A program made the position numbers and the translations under genes. 64,000 bases of DNA from Alligator mississippiensis (lineage: Eukaryota > Chordata > Crocodylia > Alligatoridae), in contig NC_081824.1 in assembly GCF_030867095.1 (NCBI RefSeq), forward strand, positions 91,195,882 through 91,259,881, in the 5' to 3' direction. Positions 36,541 to 48,565 of this stretch are shown here, piece after piece. The notes under the pieces were generated by a model that was not told the DNA's origin, did not search any database, and was given only the letters and a program-made list of their open reading frames with translations. Within the stretch, counting starts at the first letter, position 1. Every line of letters starts with the position of its first letter.

Positions 36541-37559
36541 CGGGTCAGCTTGTGTGTTGGACTCCCACACCCACTAGATTTAAAATTGCAGCCTCCAGGC
36601 CAACACTATTCCCCTTCCCTTTGTCTTCTTTTTCCAGCTCCCTCTCTCTTCTCATCTTCCTCCTCCCTTCCTTCTCCTCCTTTTCTCTTTTAGCCCTTCC
36701 TCCTCCTCCTCCACCATGTTCCTGGGTAACAATCGCTGCTGATTGAGGTTCACTCTAATGTTAGACTTGGAAACTGGGCTCCTATTTAGGAAGTCATTAA
36801 TCACATCCCCTCCCCCGGAAAGAGATGGCGGAGAAACCTGTGAAGTACAATCCCTCACCCCATCCCCCATAGAAACGTTTTGAAATGCTAAACCCTCAAC
36901 ACATTGTGAAGCATATTAAGGTGAGATCGCGTTTCCGGCATGCTTTTAATCTGAATATGGAATTAAGTCATGTAAAACAAAGGAAGGAACCCCAGCGACC
37001 ATCTACGTGCTTGCTTAGATCGAGTGTGTAGAGACACTGAATCTAAAGTTTCCCTGGGAAAGTTATTCTGGTGGAAGTTAACATAAAAAGGTGACTACCC
37101 TCTGAAACATTGAGAACAAGTCAAATTTTGGCCAGCAGTATGAAAAAATCAATATAATAGACGAAAAACAAAGGGCCAGTTATAATGGAAATGTGCTTAG
37201 CTATTGAAATGTGCTCAGCCGCTTTTGTTAAGGAAGTAGCGGCATTAGCGTGGTGAATATTGTGTGTACAAAGTAACTTGCAGTTAGGTGGGCATGTGTA
37301 CATACATGCTCCATGCCTGACATTGCGTGCACATGAGCATGCTTGATCCTGATCGTAGGTTCGTGGATCCTCCCCCCTGTACATGTATGGTAATAACCTC
37401 AGCCGCCTGGTTGTGCGGACACGTGTACAACTCTCGAGAGGTGTACAAGGAGTTACATAGCACTTGGGTGATAGGAAGTGCACTGATCTCTTTGCAGATT
37501 TGTCCATTCCCCCGCTCCGCGAAACCCCTCAACCCACGTCATCTTGATTTCCCGTAAAA

Positions 37560-37803
37560 GAAGTGTGCAAATGAGCTGATAGCCACCGCGTTTGCCATTT
37601 CTTGTTCATTCATAAATTATTGCGGTGTGTCAGCCTGGTTGAAATGGCGATTGGCTACTCCTGCCTCTTGCCAACCCCTTAAGGAGCCGATGTGAAATTA
37701 GTAGCGAGCGAGCATGTAATTGACCAAGTCACGTGTGCGCAGGGGGCCAGGAACTGAGGGAGCGAGAAGGGGAAAAATCAAAAGAGGGAAAGCACATTAG
37801 ACC
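37560..37803 (+). promoter_or_regulatory. LIN28B: Proposed LIN28B core promoter
   Basis: No clear TATA box is visible. The stretch just upstream of the leader holds a reverse CCAAT box (ATTGG at 37650-37654), a perfect E-box CACGTG at 37730-37735, and an octamer-like GTGCAAAT at 37565-37572 that differs from the POU motif ATGCAAAT by one base. MYC is known to activate LIN28B in mammals, and LIN28B is expressed in pluripotent cells, so an E-box and a POU-like site are sensible here. The sites are seen; their use is inference. The transcription start most likely lies between the CCAAT box and 37803. Confidence 0.5.
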
Positions 37804-37922
37804 ATGCGAGCTAAATTTGTGATCGTTCAACATCAGGATGTTAGATTGATGCAGAAGACCACTTCGATCCAAAGGGAAAGTTTGCATCTCACGAGTTTGG
37901 AGTCGAGGGCCCGTGGAGCAAC

Positions 37923-37932
37923 ATGGCCGAAG
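37923..37932 (+). CDS. LIN28B: LIN28B coding exon 1 (start codon and first three codons)
   Basis: The exon encodes Met-Ala-Glu plus the first base of codon 4 (ATGGCCGAAG) and then meets a GT donor at 37933. Human LIN28B likewise begins MAEG, and its exon 1 contributes the same ten coding bases, to my recollection. The start has a good context, with A at -3 and G at +4. The donor (AAG followed by GTTAAT) is not optimal because position +3 is T. I chose this start because joining it to exon 2 at 38755 gives exactly 66 codons to the end of exon 2, the same count as human LIN28B. The protein binds RNA and blocks let-7 microRNA maturation in stem, germ and embryonic cells. An upstream ATG at 37804 opens a frame that overlaps this start. 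The transcription start site cannot be placed from the sequence. Confidence 0.9.
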
Positions 37933-38754
37933 GTTAATTTTCTTTTTCTATTGTTTTACTATGATTTTCTCTGTCGCTTGCTCGCTCCTCCTGCCCCCCC
38001 CCCTTTTTTTTTCTTAAACCAACTATGCATTACCCTTTTTGATCAGCTCGCGCAAGGGGGCTTTCTGCAACCCTATTGTTAACGGCTCTCCAAAACTGTT
38101 CCGCACCGCCCACCCCGATTCACGACTTGAAAAGCGTTCAGGGGGCTATTGTTTGAATTGTTCCTGTTTGATTAAGCGCAAGTTTCAGCGGCGGGATGAG
38201 GGACCGTACACCTGTCCCCCCAACTTTAATCGAAACTTTATTCCGGGCAGGGATGGATGCACGCTGGCAAACAGCAGCGGAGCCCCCGCTGCATGTGCAA
38301 TAACAAGTTGTTGTGCAATCTCGACCCAATTTTTTTTTTTTTTTGGTGCTCCTCTTCTCTCCCCCCTCCCCACTGGCCCCTCGCCTTTCAAGGAGAGAGC
38401 AATTTGGCTGCTAGTCCTCTTGGGAAATGGGATCGGTTTTAAACCAGCAATATTCAAGTAAAGTATCGTGGGTGGCTGGAAGATGGAGTGAAATTAAAAA
38501 AAAAAAAAGTCTGTTGAGAAACGTGGATTTCTCCGTGCGGCAGAGAGAGGGAAAAGGGTCTAGAGAGCAAGATCATAAGGCTGCCTTTCCCCCTGTTGCC
38601 CCGCAGGGTTTGGGGGGTTTCTGCCCCGGTGGAAAGGCGGTGATCGCCTAGTGCGGGCGTGCTCCGCTCCGCAGCACCCGCACCGGGATGGGCGCTCTTT
38701 GCCGGACATCTCGTGTTCTGATTTTCCCCCCTTTTTCTTTGTTTTCGTCCTCAG
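37933..38754 (+). other. LIN28B: LIN28B intron 1
   Basis: This intron of about 820 bases has a GT donor at 37933 and ends in a strong pyrimidine tract (38721-38750) followed by TCAG. It carries C and T homopolymer runs near 37995-38013 and a T run at about 38331-38344. An in-frame ATG at 38688 is open straight through the acceptor into exon 2, so a transcript starting inside this intron, or retaining its end, would encode an N-terminal extension of 23 residues ahead of GASKGG. The last part of the intron is fairly CpG-rich and may belong to the promoter island. Confidence 0.85.
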
Positions 38755-38942
38755 CAGGGGCGAGTAAAGGTGGAGACGAGCCCGGGAAGCTGCCGGAGCA
38801 AGAAGAGGAGGAGGACTCCCAGGTTTGGCGTGGGACAGGCCATTGCAAATGGTTCAACGTGCGCATGGGATTCGGGTTCATCTCCATGATCAGTCGGGAG
38901 GGCAGCCCCTTAGAGTCCCCGGTGGATGTCTTTGTACACCAA
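38755..38942 (+). CDS. LIN28B: LIN28B exon 2: N-terminal tail and first half of the cold-shock domain
   Basis: Joined to exon 1, this gives residues 4-66. Residues 4-28 are a small polar and acidic tail (GASKGGDEPGK, then an EQEEEED run). Residues 29-66 begin the cold-shock domain. Visible motifs are GHCKWFN with Trp36, the RNP1-like GFGFISM at 42-48, and the RNP2-like VDVFVHQ at 60-66. In the family these aromatic residues stack on the let-7 precursor loop. Differences from human include Ser50 for Asn and Glu57-Ser58 for Asp-Ile. LIN28A has a different N-terminal tail, so LIN28B is the better name. The acceptor is a tandem TCAGCAG; using the second AG (exon from 38758) removes one residue. 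The donor is CAA followed by GTAAGG. The remaining cold-shock domain and both CCHC knuckles are absent, so the gene continues past the window. An unrelated upstream frame overlaps this exon as far as 38889. Confidence 0.95.
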
Positions 38943-41900
38943 GTAAGGCTCACTGTTGTCTCCCATCTTCTACCCGGTCCCCCTCACCTCAGGCTCCGTT
39001 GTTAGCGGCCCTCTGGCTTCCCAGGGAGGAGGAAGACGAGCTCTCCTGCTAGAGAGATTGTGCTACAGAGGTCATTGTTACCAATAAATAGATGCAGGCA
39101 TTACAGCCTGCCCGATCCGAGCTGCTGATTGCACGTCCCCATTCAAAACTTCAGAGCAGAGCATCTGTGGCGGGCGGGTGGAGACCTGGAGGGTTTTGCT
39201 GAAGCACATTGTGGCTCTTAACAGTTTACTCCTGGGCTGGAGCCCTCTTCGCTCTGGCTGCTGCTTCTCCTTCTCTTTCTAATCACATGTCCCATTTTAA
39301 TAGTGTTCAGCTTTATCATCTGCTCGGGAGCTTCCTAGGTCCTTTTCCTGCAAAGGTCAAGGAAGAAAACAGACATAGAATAAGATACATAAATGCCTTA
39401 GATCAGATTCGATAGGATACATACATCCCTTAGAACATCAGATTCAAAATCATTTTAGCAGCCTTCTTCCTTTACAGTTCATTTGAGATATTTTATTTTA
39501 TTTTTTCTCATTTGTCTCAGATTATTTTTGTGCAAATAAACATGCGATTTAAGAGTTTTATCTTGTACATGTGAAAACAAGCATGGGGTAATTAAGATCT
39601 GACTCAACACTGGGTATTGGGGTTTTCTTGTTTTGTTTTTAATTTTTCTCTTCTGGAAAATGTGTGCAGGAGAGAGAGAGAGAACACAAAAGGCGCTATC
39701 TCTTTAAAGCCACTTCAGAAAGCATGTGGTCATTGTTTATATCTTTAAACACATGACTGTTGCTTACATGCTAATTTTTGAGTGTCTGCCTCACCTTCCT
39801 GCCTTTCTTGGAAGGTGTTTCAGGTGCAATGAATGTTCATCAGGAGGGTCAGAGAACTTTCCCCACGGTTTGTAAGAAAAGAGTATGTGGACCTTCCCCA
39901 TGCTTGTATTAATCCAAAACTGCAACAGTGTCTTGAATTTTGCTAATCTGCTTGAAAGTGTTGAGCTGTTGTTCAAAGAACTAAAGAGGAAGATTTACAA
40001 AGTAACAGAGACCCTTTTGGGGTTCAGCTCTGGCCATGTCAGGAAAGATAAAGGCATTTTCATGTCCATTTTATATGACGTTTTCAGAGAAACGAGGGGA
40101 GGTTTTGTTTTATGATTATACAAGGCTTTATTGTTCTGTTTCTGTCTGGATGGCCTAGTTTTGTTCACATCTAGTTGTACATTTGGGCTAATTTCACGAT
40201 TCACATTTAAGGAATATATTTATGATGAAGCTGATAAGAGGTAACTGAAACCTAGAGAACAATGCCTTGCTGGCACGTTGCCTTGCCCCTTGTGGTGGTG
40301 TTTGAGTAGATTTTTGACCTTGTTGTGTTATTTCTACCGCTGCCTCCAGAGCCTAGTCATCAGTATTATCTGTTTACATGTGGAATGAGGTATAAACTGT
40401 GAAATCAAATAGAGGTTTTATTGTTAATATAAAAGAAAGGCTACTTGGTTTTAATTTCTTACATTTCCTGCTTTGTGCTGAAAGTGAAGCTGCTCCTTCC
40501 TTGCAGCTATTTTTTCTGAGTTTGAATTATTGAAATCCTTATCAAATCTGATTGCAATCAGTCTCTTTGCCCTCTACCCCTGTCTTTGAACCTTCTTTAA
40601 GTCATGAAATTGCTCTTTACAAACCCATTACTTTACCTTATAAATGAAGGGAAGAAACAACTTCTAATCATACTTTTCTTACACTTTGTTCTCTTTTCGT
40701 TTCTGACATGGAAAACCAAATGTCCAAAGGACAGCAATTTTATTAATAAAATAAATCTACTTGAAACAGGGGTATTCTTATATTTGAGTAACTGCAGGAA
40801 GTGTTAAACTATCACTATGGAGAGGAATTAGCTAGTAAAATAAATCATGTTTATTTATTTACATAATGGAAAATATTCATAGAAGAGCAAAAGATAATCT
40901 AATAAATTTGTGGGAAATTTGGAAGTCAATTTGTCTTTTGTGTCACTTACAAGATGTGGACATTCAGTAAGCTAAAATGAGTTAGTTGGTCTCTGCAAAG
41001 AGGGAAGCATTTGAAATGTAAATGTTTGCAGATGTTGTATTAATATACATGCCATCAATTTTTTATAGATTTTAAGATGTCTGCTGATATGCAGTGCACA
41101 AAAGCTTGTGCCTCATAGTGTTAAACTCTGAACTTCAATTATTTTGGCTATTTCTCAGATACATATCTTAATGTACTAATTTATCAGTGATTCACACAGC
41201 ATCACACTTAAGACAATAAATAAATTAGTTTTCTCTCTTTCATTTACTTTTTCTCCCTTGTGAAATCTTGCATAAGCATAGTGTTTTCATGCTTTCTCCC
41301 TTCATTTGGTGAACAGTAACATTTTCTGCTCAAAAAGGTTTAATATAATCAGAAGAAAGCACTATCTTATTATAGTTTAATACAGAATACATTATGATAC
41401 CTGGCTAAGTTATAGGAAAGTGACTAAGGCAGTCACAAAGCTTAAAACAGAAATATTATGTGAGAATACATTTAATACTTTTACAATAGTGTCTAGCTTC
41501 ATTTTCTAAAGTTCTACTCATTCAGTTATTTATTAATCATGTGAGTAGCCCCAATGAAGTCAGAAGGATTGCTTATGTGATAAAAGGTTTGAAATCATTT
41601 TATGAGTCTGTCATGAAAAATATTAGCGTATCCTATTTCATAACTAGCATGTCTTCTAATGCAACATGCACACACACAGTGGCATGGTGGGCAAACAGCT
41701 ACCCTGCAACCTTTTTGCTAGTATGTATTGTTGAATTGTACATATTAATGATGTGAAAAAATACATGTCATTTAGGCCAGAACCCTACCAGTGCAGGCTT
41801 GCTCTCTACAAAACCATTTTTAGGGCCTTGTTTGCTCAAAGTATCAACTTTCTAAATGATTAAGAATTTTACCCTCTTTGCTTTATTTATTTCAAGCCTA

Positions 41901-42608
41901 GGAAAAGTCTCTGAAAAGACTTTTCTTATACTTAGTCCTAGTTCTTTTTACTAATTGTATTCATTATACCAAGTTTTATTTACGTGCAATAATAATTTAT
42001 CTTCTGATCTTAACACCCCTCAATTATTTGTGGACTACAGCTATCCTCTATGTTCAGTCACTGCTCCGCTAAGCTGTTTATATTTAAAATTTTAATTTAC
42101 AGTCCAGTACTTCTGTGCGCATATCTAAGTCAGTGGAGATTCTGTGCATGGAGTACTTGAAGTAGTGAGCTTTTAACCTTTCCTTCTAAGTCTTTCATTT
42201 CAGTATTCTAATCACTGTGATTGATCTTTTGTGAAATACCTTCAGTTTGTTACTATGTTTCTGAAATTTGGTACCTGGGTGGAAACAAGTCTGAGTGATT
42301 TGTGTGTGTGTGTAATGCAAATAGGGTATGTTTGTAAATATTTACATTTAAGTCCTTTTCCATTTTTGCTTGCATCTTTCTGCCTATATAACTAACATCT
42401 TAAAGTTTAATGACCATGTTTTTCATTCTTTTCTGGAAAATGTAAAAGGCTAACTACTCTTCTTTTAAATTTGACCTTAACTAAATTTCATTAATCTATT
42501 TATTTTTTTTGTAAGAGAAACATAGTAAGCCAAATTCAGGCTGGTGGAACTTTGTTGACTTCAGTTAAATTGTAGGTTAGTGGATTTGGTTAATATTAGC
42601 ATCTACAC

Positions 42609-42902
42609 CAGTGATTCTCAACCAGGGTGCCACACCACCCTGGGATGGTTTGAGATTCTTTCAACAGTGCCAAGGAGTGCCAAGCAATGTTAGCACTGTT
42701 GGGTGTGCAAACACAATTCACAGTATATACCCAGAGATTGCCAATAGGAATCCATAGTATTAAAAATACTCTGACCTACTGTCTTTCTGAGTTCTTTACA
42801 ACAGGAAGATTGCTCTATTTTTCTGAGGTGAAAAAACAAGGGAAAACTAAGAGCTGGCATTTTTAAGGGGTGCCTTGAATCTCAAAAGGTTGAGAGCTAC
42901 TA
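42609..42902. mobile_element. hAT-like MITE
   Basis: The ends CAGTGATTCTCAACC and GGTTGAGAGCTACTA are inverted repeats. The flanks ATCTACAC and ATCCACAG match at six of eight bases. Within, GGGTGCCACACCACC near the left end and GGGGTGCCTTGAATC near the right resemble the copy at 60075-60374. It is non-coding. Confidence 0.85.
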
Positions 42903-45900
42903 ATCCACAGTTTATATCAACTGATGTGGAAGTCATAATAGAATATCCCTCCCTTGCTATGAGCTCTTCCACAGATTTTTGCATGACCAGTCCCTATTAA
43001 CCTTTAGTAGGAGCTGCATATCCTTCTCAAAGGACAAAATTGAGTATAGTGAAAGTGCAATGACATAACCTTCTTGTGACATTGCATATGTTTAAGTGAA
43101 GCTGTTTAAAAAGTTCATAGTTTTATAAAATAAGGGTTTTAGGTGGTGGTTGAGTCCCAAGATCAGAGCAAAAAGATTTTCTTTTGTAGTAAGTTTCAAT
43201 GCATATGTGCTTGAACATAATTTCTGGAAGCTGCTGGGTGGATACAAATTACTTTAGTTTATTCTGGAAAAAATGTTTAAATTCTGTGGTTTGCCTGATA
43301 ACCCATGTGGCTGCAAAAAGGCATATTGGCTTTAAGTGTAAACAGGCACAATTAATAGGTGTTGATATACATGACAGCTGCATAAGATAATTCTGTTTCC
43401 GAATTTCAAGGACAAGCTTAGATACATTATTTTGTTTTAGGGCCTGGTCTTGCAATCCAAAATTCTCATTTTCTTAACTGTGTGTGTGTGTGTATGCATA
43501 AAATAAAATGTTTTGAATCAGTATTTAGATCAGAATATTTATTGATGTTCCTATTATTATTGAGCACTATTTAAAAAAAAACTATTTTAAAGTGTATTTT
43601 TTTCTAGTATTATTATAGGTTACACTTGAGACTGATGTGACTGGAAGAAGTGACAGGGTTCCCCTCCATCACCTTCATTTAGTTTACTTTATGCATTTCA
43701 CAGCACTCTATGTACTGTTAATTTCACATTTGTTCCTATTTTAGTTGGTCCTTAAAATGGGTTTAATTGCAAGAGCAGAAACACTGAAATAATAAGGGAT
43801 GTGAGTGTAAAGCCAAACATTTCACTGGGGAATTTAAGTGCAGATACAATAACAGACTATTAATCTGTTTTTTAATCATTAAATTTCTCCTTAAATTAAG
43901 CACCTAATCCTGTATCCTATTGATGTTAACTAAGGAACCTGGAATGTTGTTGGCATAGGAAATATGGGATGCAACAGTATATCTGATTTTAAAATAGGGT
44001 TTGAAAAAAGTACTCACTGGAAATATTGAATAAGTGGGATGAATATCAGCCTGTGCTTTGCTGCGTCCTTTTTAAGTATAGTACTTTCCATGTACAGCTT
44101 ACCCCTCCTAACCTGTGTCCCTTAGTTTGTGCTAGGATCCACACAAGTCCAGTTCCAATCTGAAAGAAAATGGATTGCAGGGATTTCAAGAAGGAAAGCT
44201 GAGAAGCCAAAGGGAGGTGGGGGAGGGGGAGAGCCTGCCAGTGAGCAAGTGTGGAGCAAGGGTGTCAGAGAGGAAGTGACAGGAGATCAGACCTGCAGTA
44301 AAAATCAGCATGAGGTGCTTAGACGTGCTCAAGGTTCTGGGTTAAGTCACTGGTACTCTGGACTGTCACCTGCATGGGCAGTCTAAGCCTAACTCAGTCA
44401 TGAACTGGTAACATGGGAGAATGTCAGGACAAGCTAGTAGACTGTTCACTGTATTTGGCATTCTGAGACAGCTCACATCTACCGGAATCAGGAGCACAAA
44501 TGTTGGGTGTTTTGGAAACAGCTCAAATTGCAGAGAATGTTCAATTTTTGGTGGAGAAGACCCAGAACAAAAATTCTGTGCTATCAGAGTTCTTGGGCGA
44601 CTGTTATAAAATGAACCTTTCAAGTCCTAACTATGGTGTGGTAAATATGCAACAGACTTTTACAAGGACTTGTAAGTTTAAGATAATTAGCTGAGCCAAC
44701 TTATCTTTTGGAATTTTAAGTTACGGCGCTCTCATCTGTTATAGATGCCTTTTGAACAGAATCTATTTACATTTAAAACCTGCATCGGAGCACATGTTTA
44801 ACCTATAGAATGACATGCATGCAATATTGAAGTCGGGGAAAAGACAGCCACTGAAGCCAGCTGGTGCTGGCACAGTGTCTGTCCTGCTCAACAAGTGCAC
44901 CTAATAAATGTTTCCAAGTACGCACACATTGTATAGGAGGGCACCTGTAATAGATGACTGCTTGTAACCACATACCCCTTCCAAAAGCAGAGGAGAACGT
45001 GAACTTGCAGATCATTCTCCAGAACATAAGGAACAAGTTGTGCTGTTTGGAACAATGTGTGCATCTCATCTGAAAAGACATCAGCCATCACCAACTGTTG
45101 TTGTCCTAAAGTGGTGCTTAGAGGCTACTGTCAGAGACCAGAAAAGAGAGAGAGAGTATGTGTGTGTGTGTGTGTGTGTGTGCACATGCTCATAGACCAG
45201 CAAAAATATCTGGTATATCTAGTGTAGATTCAGCTAAGCTGGCAAAAAATGACGTGCTGTATGCCTTTTTTCTTTTGGGGTACTGCTATTAGTTATTTTG
45301 GTGAACGAACTTTTGCCAAAATATGCTGCGTCTCTTCTAGAGGGATTGCCAGTACATCCATACTATACTGGCAAGCCCCTTTCTCTGGTCCCAGGGCCAC
45401 ACCATTGCCCATCTGCCCTTCCTTTTCTTCTCTCCCACTCAAAGCTCCATTTTCAATTAAATGAAGGTTCCTTGCCCTCTGAATGGTGGACATCAGTACA
45501 GTCCAGGGGAGGCTGCTTTCTGATCTCCTTCAAGTTCTTTTCACCAAAAAAGGAAGACTTCCAGGAAACTTTGCAAGATTAGCTTCCCAGAGTTTCTTGG
45601 ACCTCAAAATCAAATTCTATCCATCAGGGATATTGCAAGAAAAGTTAATCCATCCTAAATCTGACATATCTGCCATTGACTATAATATTGGTACTATTTA
45701 AGCCATGGAGTTCTAATATTTTTTGTTGTAGTCATAATAAAAATAATACTTTGCTTTTGATTTAAAATATTTTTAGGATTTGATTATTGCAATAACACGA
45801 GTGTCTATTTTTTTTCCCAAATAGAAATAAGGCTATTATTAACATACAGTGTCCTAATAATTGCTGTATATTCAGTATTTGTTTAACTATTATTACACAG

Positions 45901-47827
45901 ATGCTTTAAATTCATTGTGGAATATTTAGGTTGATTAGTATGGAGAACATAACTGTAGTTAATAGCTGCATGCATTTCTCTATGTAGTAACTTATCAGGA
46001 ATTTTATTTCTACTATCAGTATATTAGAATCAGTAAAGAACAGAAAGTCAAGAAACTTAACAATATATATAGAGATTTTTTATTCTCCTTCCTCTCCCCC
46101 ATTTATAGTGATCTATAGAGAGCTTAGTGAAAGAACTGTTTTTAGTTTTTTTTTCCCTAGTAACTATTAGTGTTACAGTTTATCATAAAACTTGTATTTT
46201 TATGAAGTTTTCTTTTTATTAACTTTTGTGTAGAGTTTTCCTTTGAGCTTAGAAACGTCTATTTTAGAAATATCCGTGTTTCACCTATTTCTTAGAACAT
46301 ATTCCAACTATTTTTTTTAATTGAGGTGTTGTCAGAATTATCCTGTTTCCGGTACTCTTTGAAATAAAATATTCCTCAGTAGTTCCTCATATGATGACTA
46401 TAAATAAACCTGTAGGTTTCTTTTACTATTAAATACAAGCTGGGCAGGAGTGAAAATTGAGTTAATATGTTCTTTAAATAATTGTGTGATCTGTAAGTAA
46501 AGTGAGATTGATTCATTTTTAAAATTTTGAATAGAATTACTTAACGTTAGAGTAATTTCAGGTAGTTTTTTCCTTCAGCACTGTAAATATCCTTTGGTGC
46601 AAGGGTGGGTATGATACCTTGAGCCAAATCCTGTTGACTGTACACACATGAGCAGTTCCTTTTTCACAAATAATTATCACACTTAATAACTCCTTACAAG
46701 CTGCTGTGTACAGTACAAATAAGTATATTAAACATAATATATAGATCCAGTACTGAAGATATTTGACTTGTGGAAGAAACTTGATAAAAGACATAATCCA
46801 CATTCAATTTGGAGTATATGGAATTGGCTTAAACATACCTGAGAATGCTTTCATGATTATTACAGAATTTGTAAAGCTTTATTAGAAAATTCTTGGTATT
46901 GTTGTAAGATTTATAATTATACTCATGAGCATGTACTTTTCCTACATGAAGCTGATAGTGCATTTTCCCATTAAAGAAACTTTTCTTCCAGTAGGTGTTC
47001 TTCTGATTAGTCACAATAATTTATATAAGTACATGGTTTTGAGTGTTATCTACAACAGGTTTTCAATAAGGGTCTTAATTTGAGGCCACTTCGAGATTTC
47101 TATTATGAGTTCCTATTGTTTATGGGTATACAAATTCACATAAGAAAATTATCCTTGGACTGAAATTTAGTATTAAAATGATCTCTCATACACATTTTAA
47201 CTGAGTAAGATAAGTGTGAACATAGGTGTTTTTCAAGTATAGGAGTTCTTAAAGTTTCTGGCCCGCATACTCATGCAATAGCTTTACAATTACATTTTGC
47301 AAGGTATTAACCAAAAAGTCTTCACTAACTATATAGCATAGTATTAGTGTTATAGTATCTTTTGAAATATGGGGTCTTTGTTAAGCATGTAACTTCTCAA
47401 GAATGCTCGGCATTGCAAGTGTAACACTGATATTTCAAATATAAAATTACTTTTGATCTGAAGCCCACTTAAGTAAACGGAAAGATCCTCAATTACTTTG
47501 ATAGACTTTGGATCAGGCCTGTACATTCCCAGCTTTTCATATTTCAGTATATATTTATATATGTACAGCTAGTTGTCTGGTATAAAACATACAACTTGAG
47601 TATTGGAAGAGTTAACACCAATTCATATAAAATTTGAGCAGAAGAATTTATTAAGTATTGGTACACTACTCTTTATTTCTATTTTTAAGCTCCTTTAAAC
47701 AAAATAGTATATCGCATGGATGTATACTTAAAGGATTGATTTGACCCAGAAGCAGAAGTTTGGGTCCAGTGTACTTAAAGCCATTCCACATTGGTTGTTT
47801 TTTTAAGTAGTGGATTGCGGATGGATC

Positions 47828-48565
47828 ATATTCTGTTTATCTTTCTTGGGTGGTTATTAATGATTTGGATGATGACTTAGCAAACCTGTGGATGACACCA
47901 AGTTGAGTGGAGTTCTGGATACTCTGGAGGATAGGGGTAGGATCCAGAATGACCTGCAAATGGTCCACAATCAATCAGATAAGATTCAGCAAAGTCCTGC
48001 ACTGGGGATGGAATAATTGCATGGACAAATACAGACTGGGAAATGATTGGCTAAACTGTAATACAGCAGAGAAGGACCTTGGAGGCTATAATAAGCTAAA
48101 TATGGCTTACAAGCTGAGCATGAGCCAACCGTGTTCTCTAGTAGAAAAAAAGCCAACAGTGTACTGGGTAGGATCAACAGGAGTTTCTCTTGCAAATCAA
48201 GTGATTCTTCCACTCTTTTCAACACTGGTGAGGCCTCACTTGAAGTACTGTGTTGATTATAGAGAGGATGGAGATGGGCTTTTCTCTGTGACTGTAGGAG
48301 ACAGGACTAGGAGCAATGGCATCAAGCTGTAGCAAAAAAAATTTAGGTTGGAAATTAGAAGCAACTTTTTGACCAGGGGGGTGGTTAAACATTGGAACAG
48401 GCAACCTAAAGGAATTGTGGAATCTCCATTCTTGGAAAATTTCAAGAGCAGGTCAGACAGACTCTTGTCTAGGAGATTTAGTCAGGAATGTTCCTGTTTT
48501 GAGCTGGGGCAGAACTAGACAACCTTGTGAAATCCCTTCTAACCTTACTGTCCTATGATCCTAAG
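47828..48565 (+). mobile_element. CR1 LINE, internally deleted 3' part (plus strand)
   Basis: TTATTAATGATTTGGATGATG near 47848 is the usual CR1 ORF2 entry phrase. It is followed by recognisable but divergent CR1 sequence, for example GATGACACCAAGTTGAG (decoding as the DDTKLS motif) and GGTGAGGCCTCACTTGAAGT. The 3' part has CAACCTTGTGAAATCCCTTC and ends TCCTATGATCCTAAG. The 141-codon frame at 47907-48332 is a fused remnant. Many changes show it is old. Confidence 0.9.

Larger units (their letters stand above)
34061..37559. other. LIN28B upstream flank: unique sequence with simple repeats
   Basis: No confirmed exon is seen. At 34485-34640 a 51-codon frame follows an acceptor-like CCCTTGCAG (see findings). 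A minisatellite lies at 35101-35350 and a CA/TA simple repeat at about 36335-36540. At about 36600-36715 the plus strand is C/T-rich, with TCTCCTCC-type runs. The rest (36720-37560) looks like ordinary unique DNA. Confidence 0.5.
37804..38889 (+). other. Overlapping upstream ORF in the LIN28B leader (spliced, about 87 codons)
   Basis: An ATG at 37804 (A at -3) lies 119 bases before the LIN28B start, in another frame. From it to the exon 1 end at 37932 there are exactly 43 codons with no stop. After splicing to 38755 the frame stays open for 44 more codons and stops at TGA 38887-38889, inside the cold-shock coding sequence. A ribosome starting here would therefore pass the LIN28B start and could not simply reinitiate at it. 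A second in-frame ATG lies at 37849. A separate minimal frame (ATG at 37838, stop at 37847-37849) lies between them. Whether the leader begins upstream of 37804 is inferred from the adjacent promoter-like sequence. I have no evidence that the peptide itself is functional. Confidence 0.5.

Noticed and set aside
44803-45094. Two overlapping minus-strand frames (92 and 68 codons)
   Set aside because: They look faintly protein-like, but I recognise no family, there are no splice signals I trust, and both are short.
47907-48332. 141-codon plus-strand frame as a host gene
   Set aside because: It lies wholly within a decayed CR1 copy.
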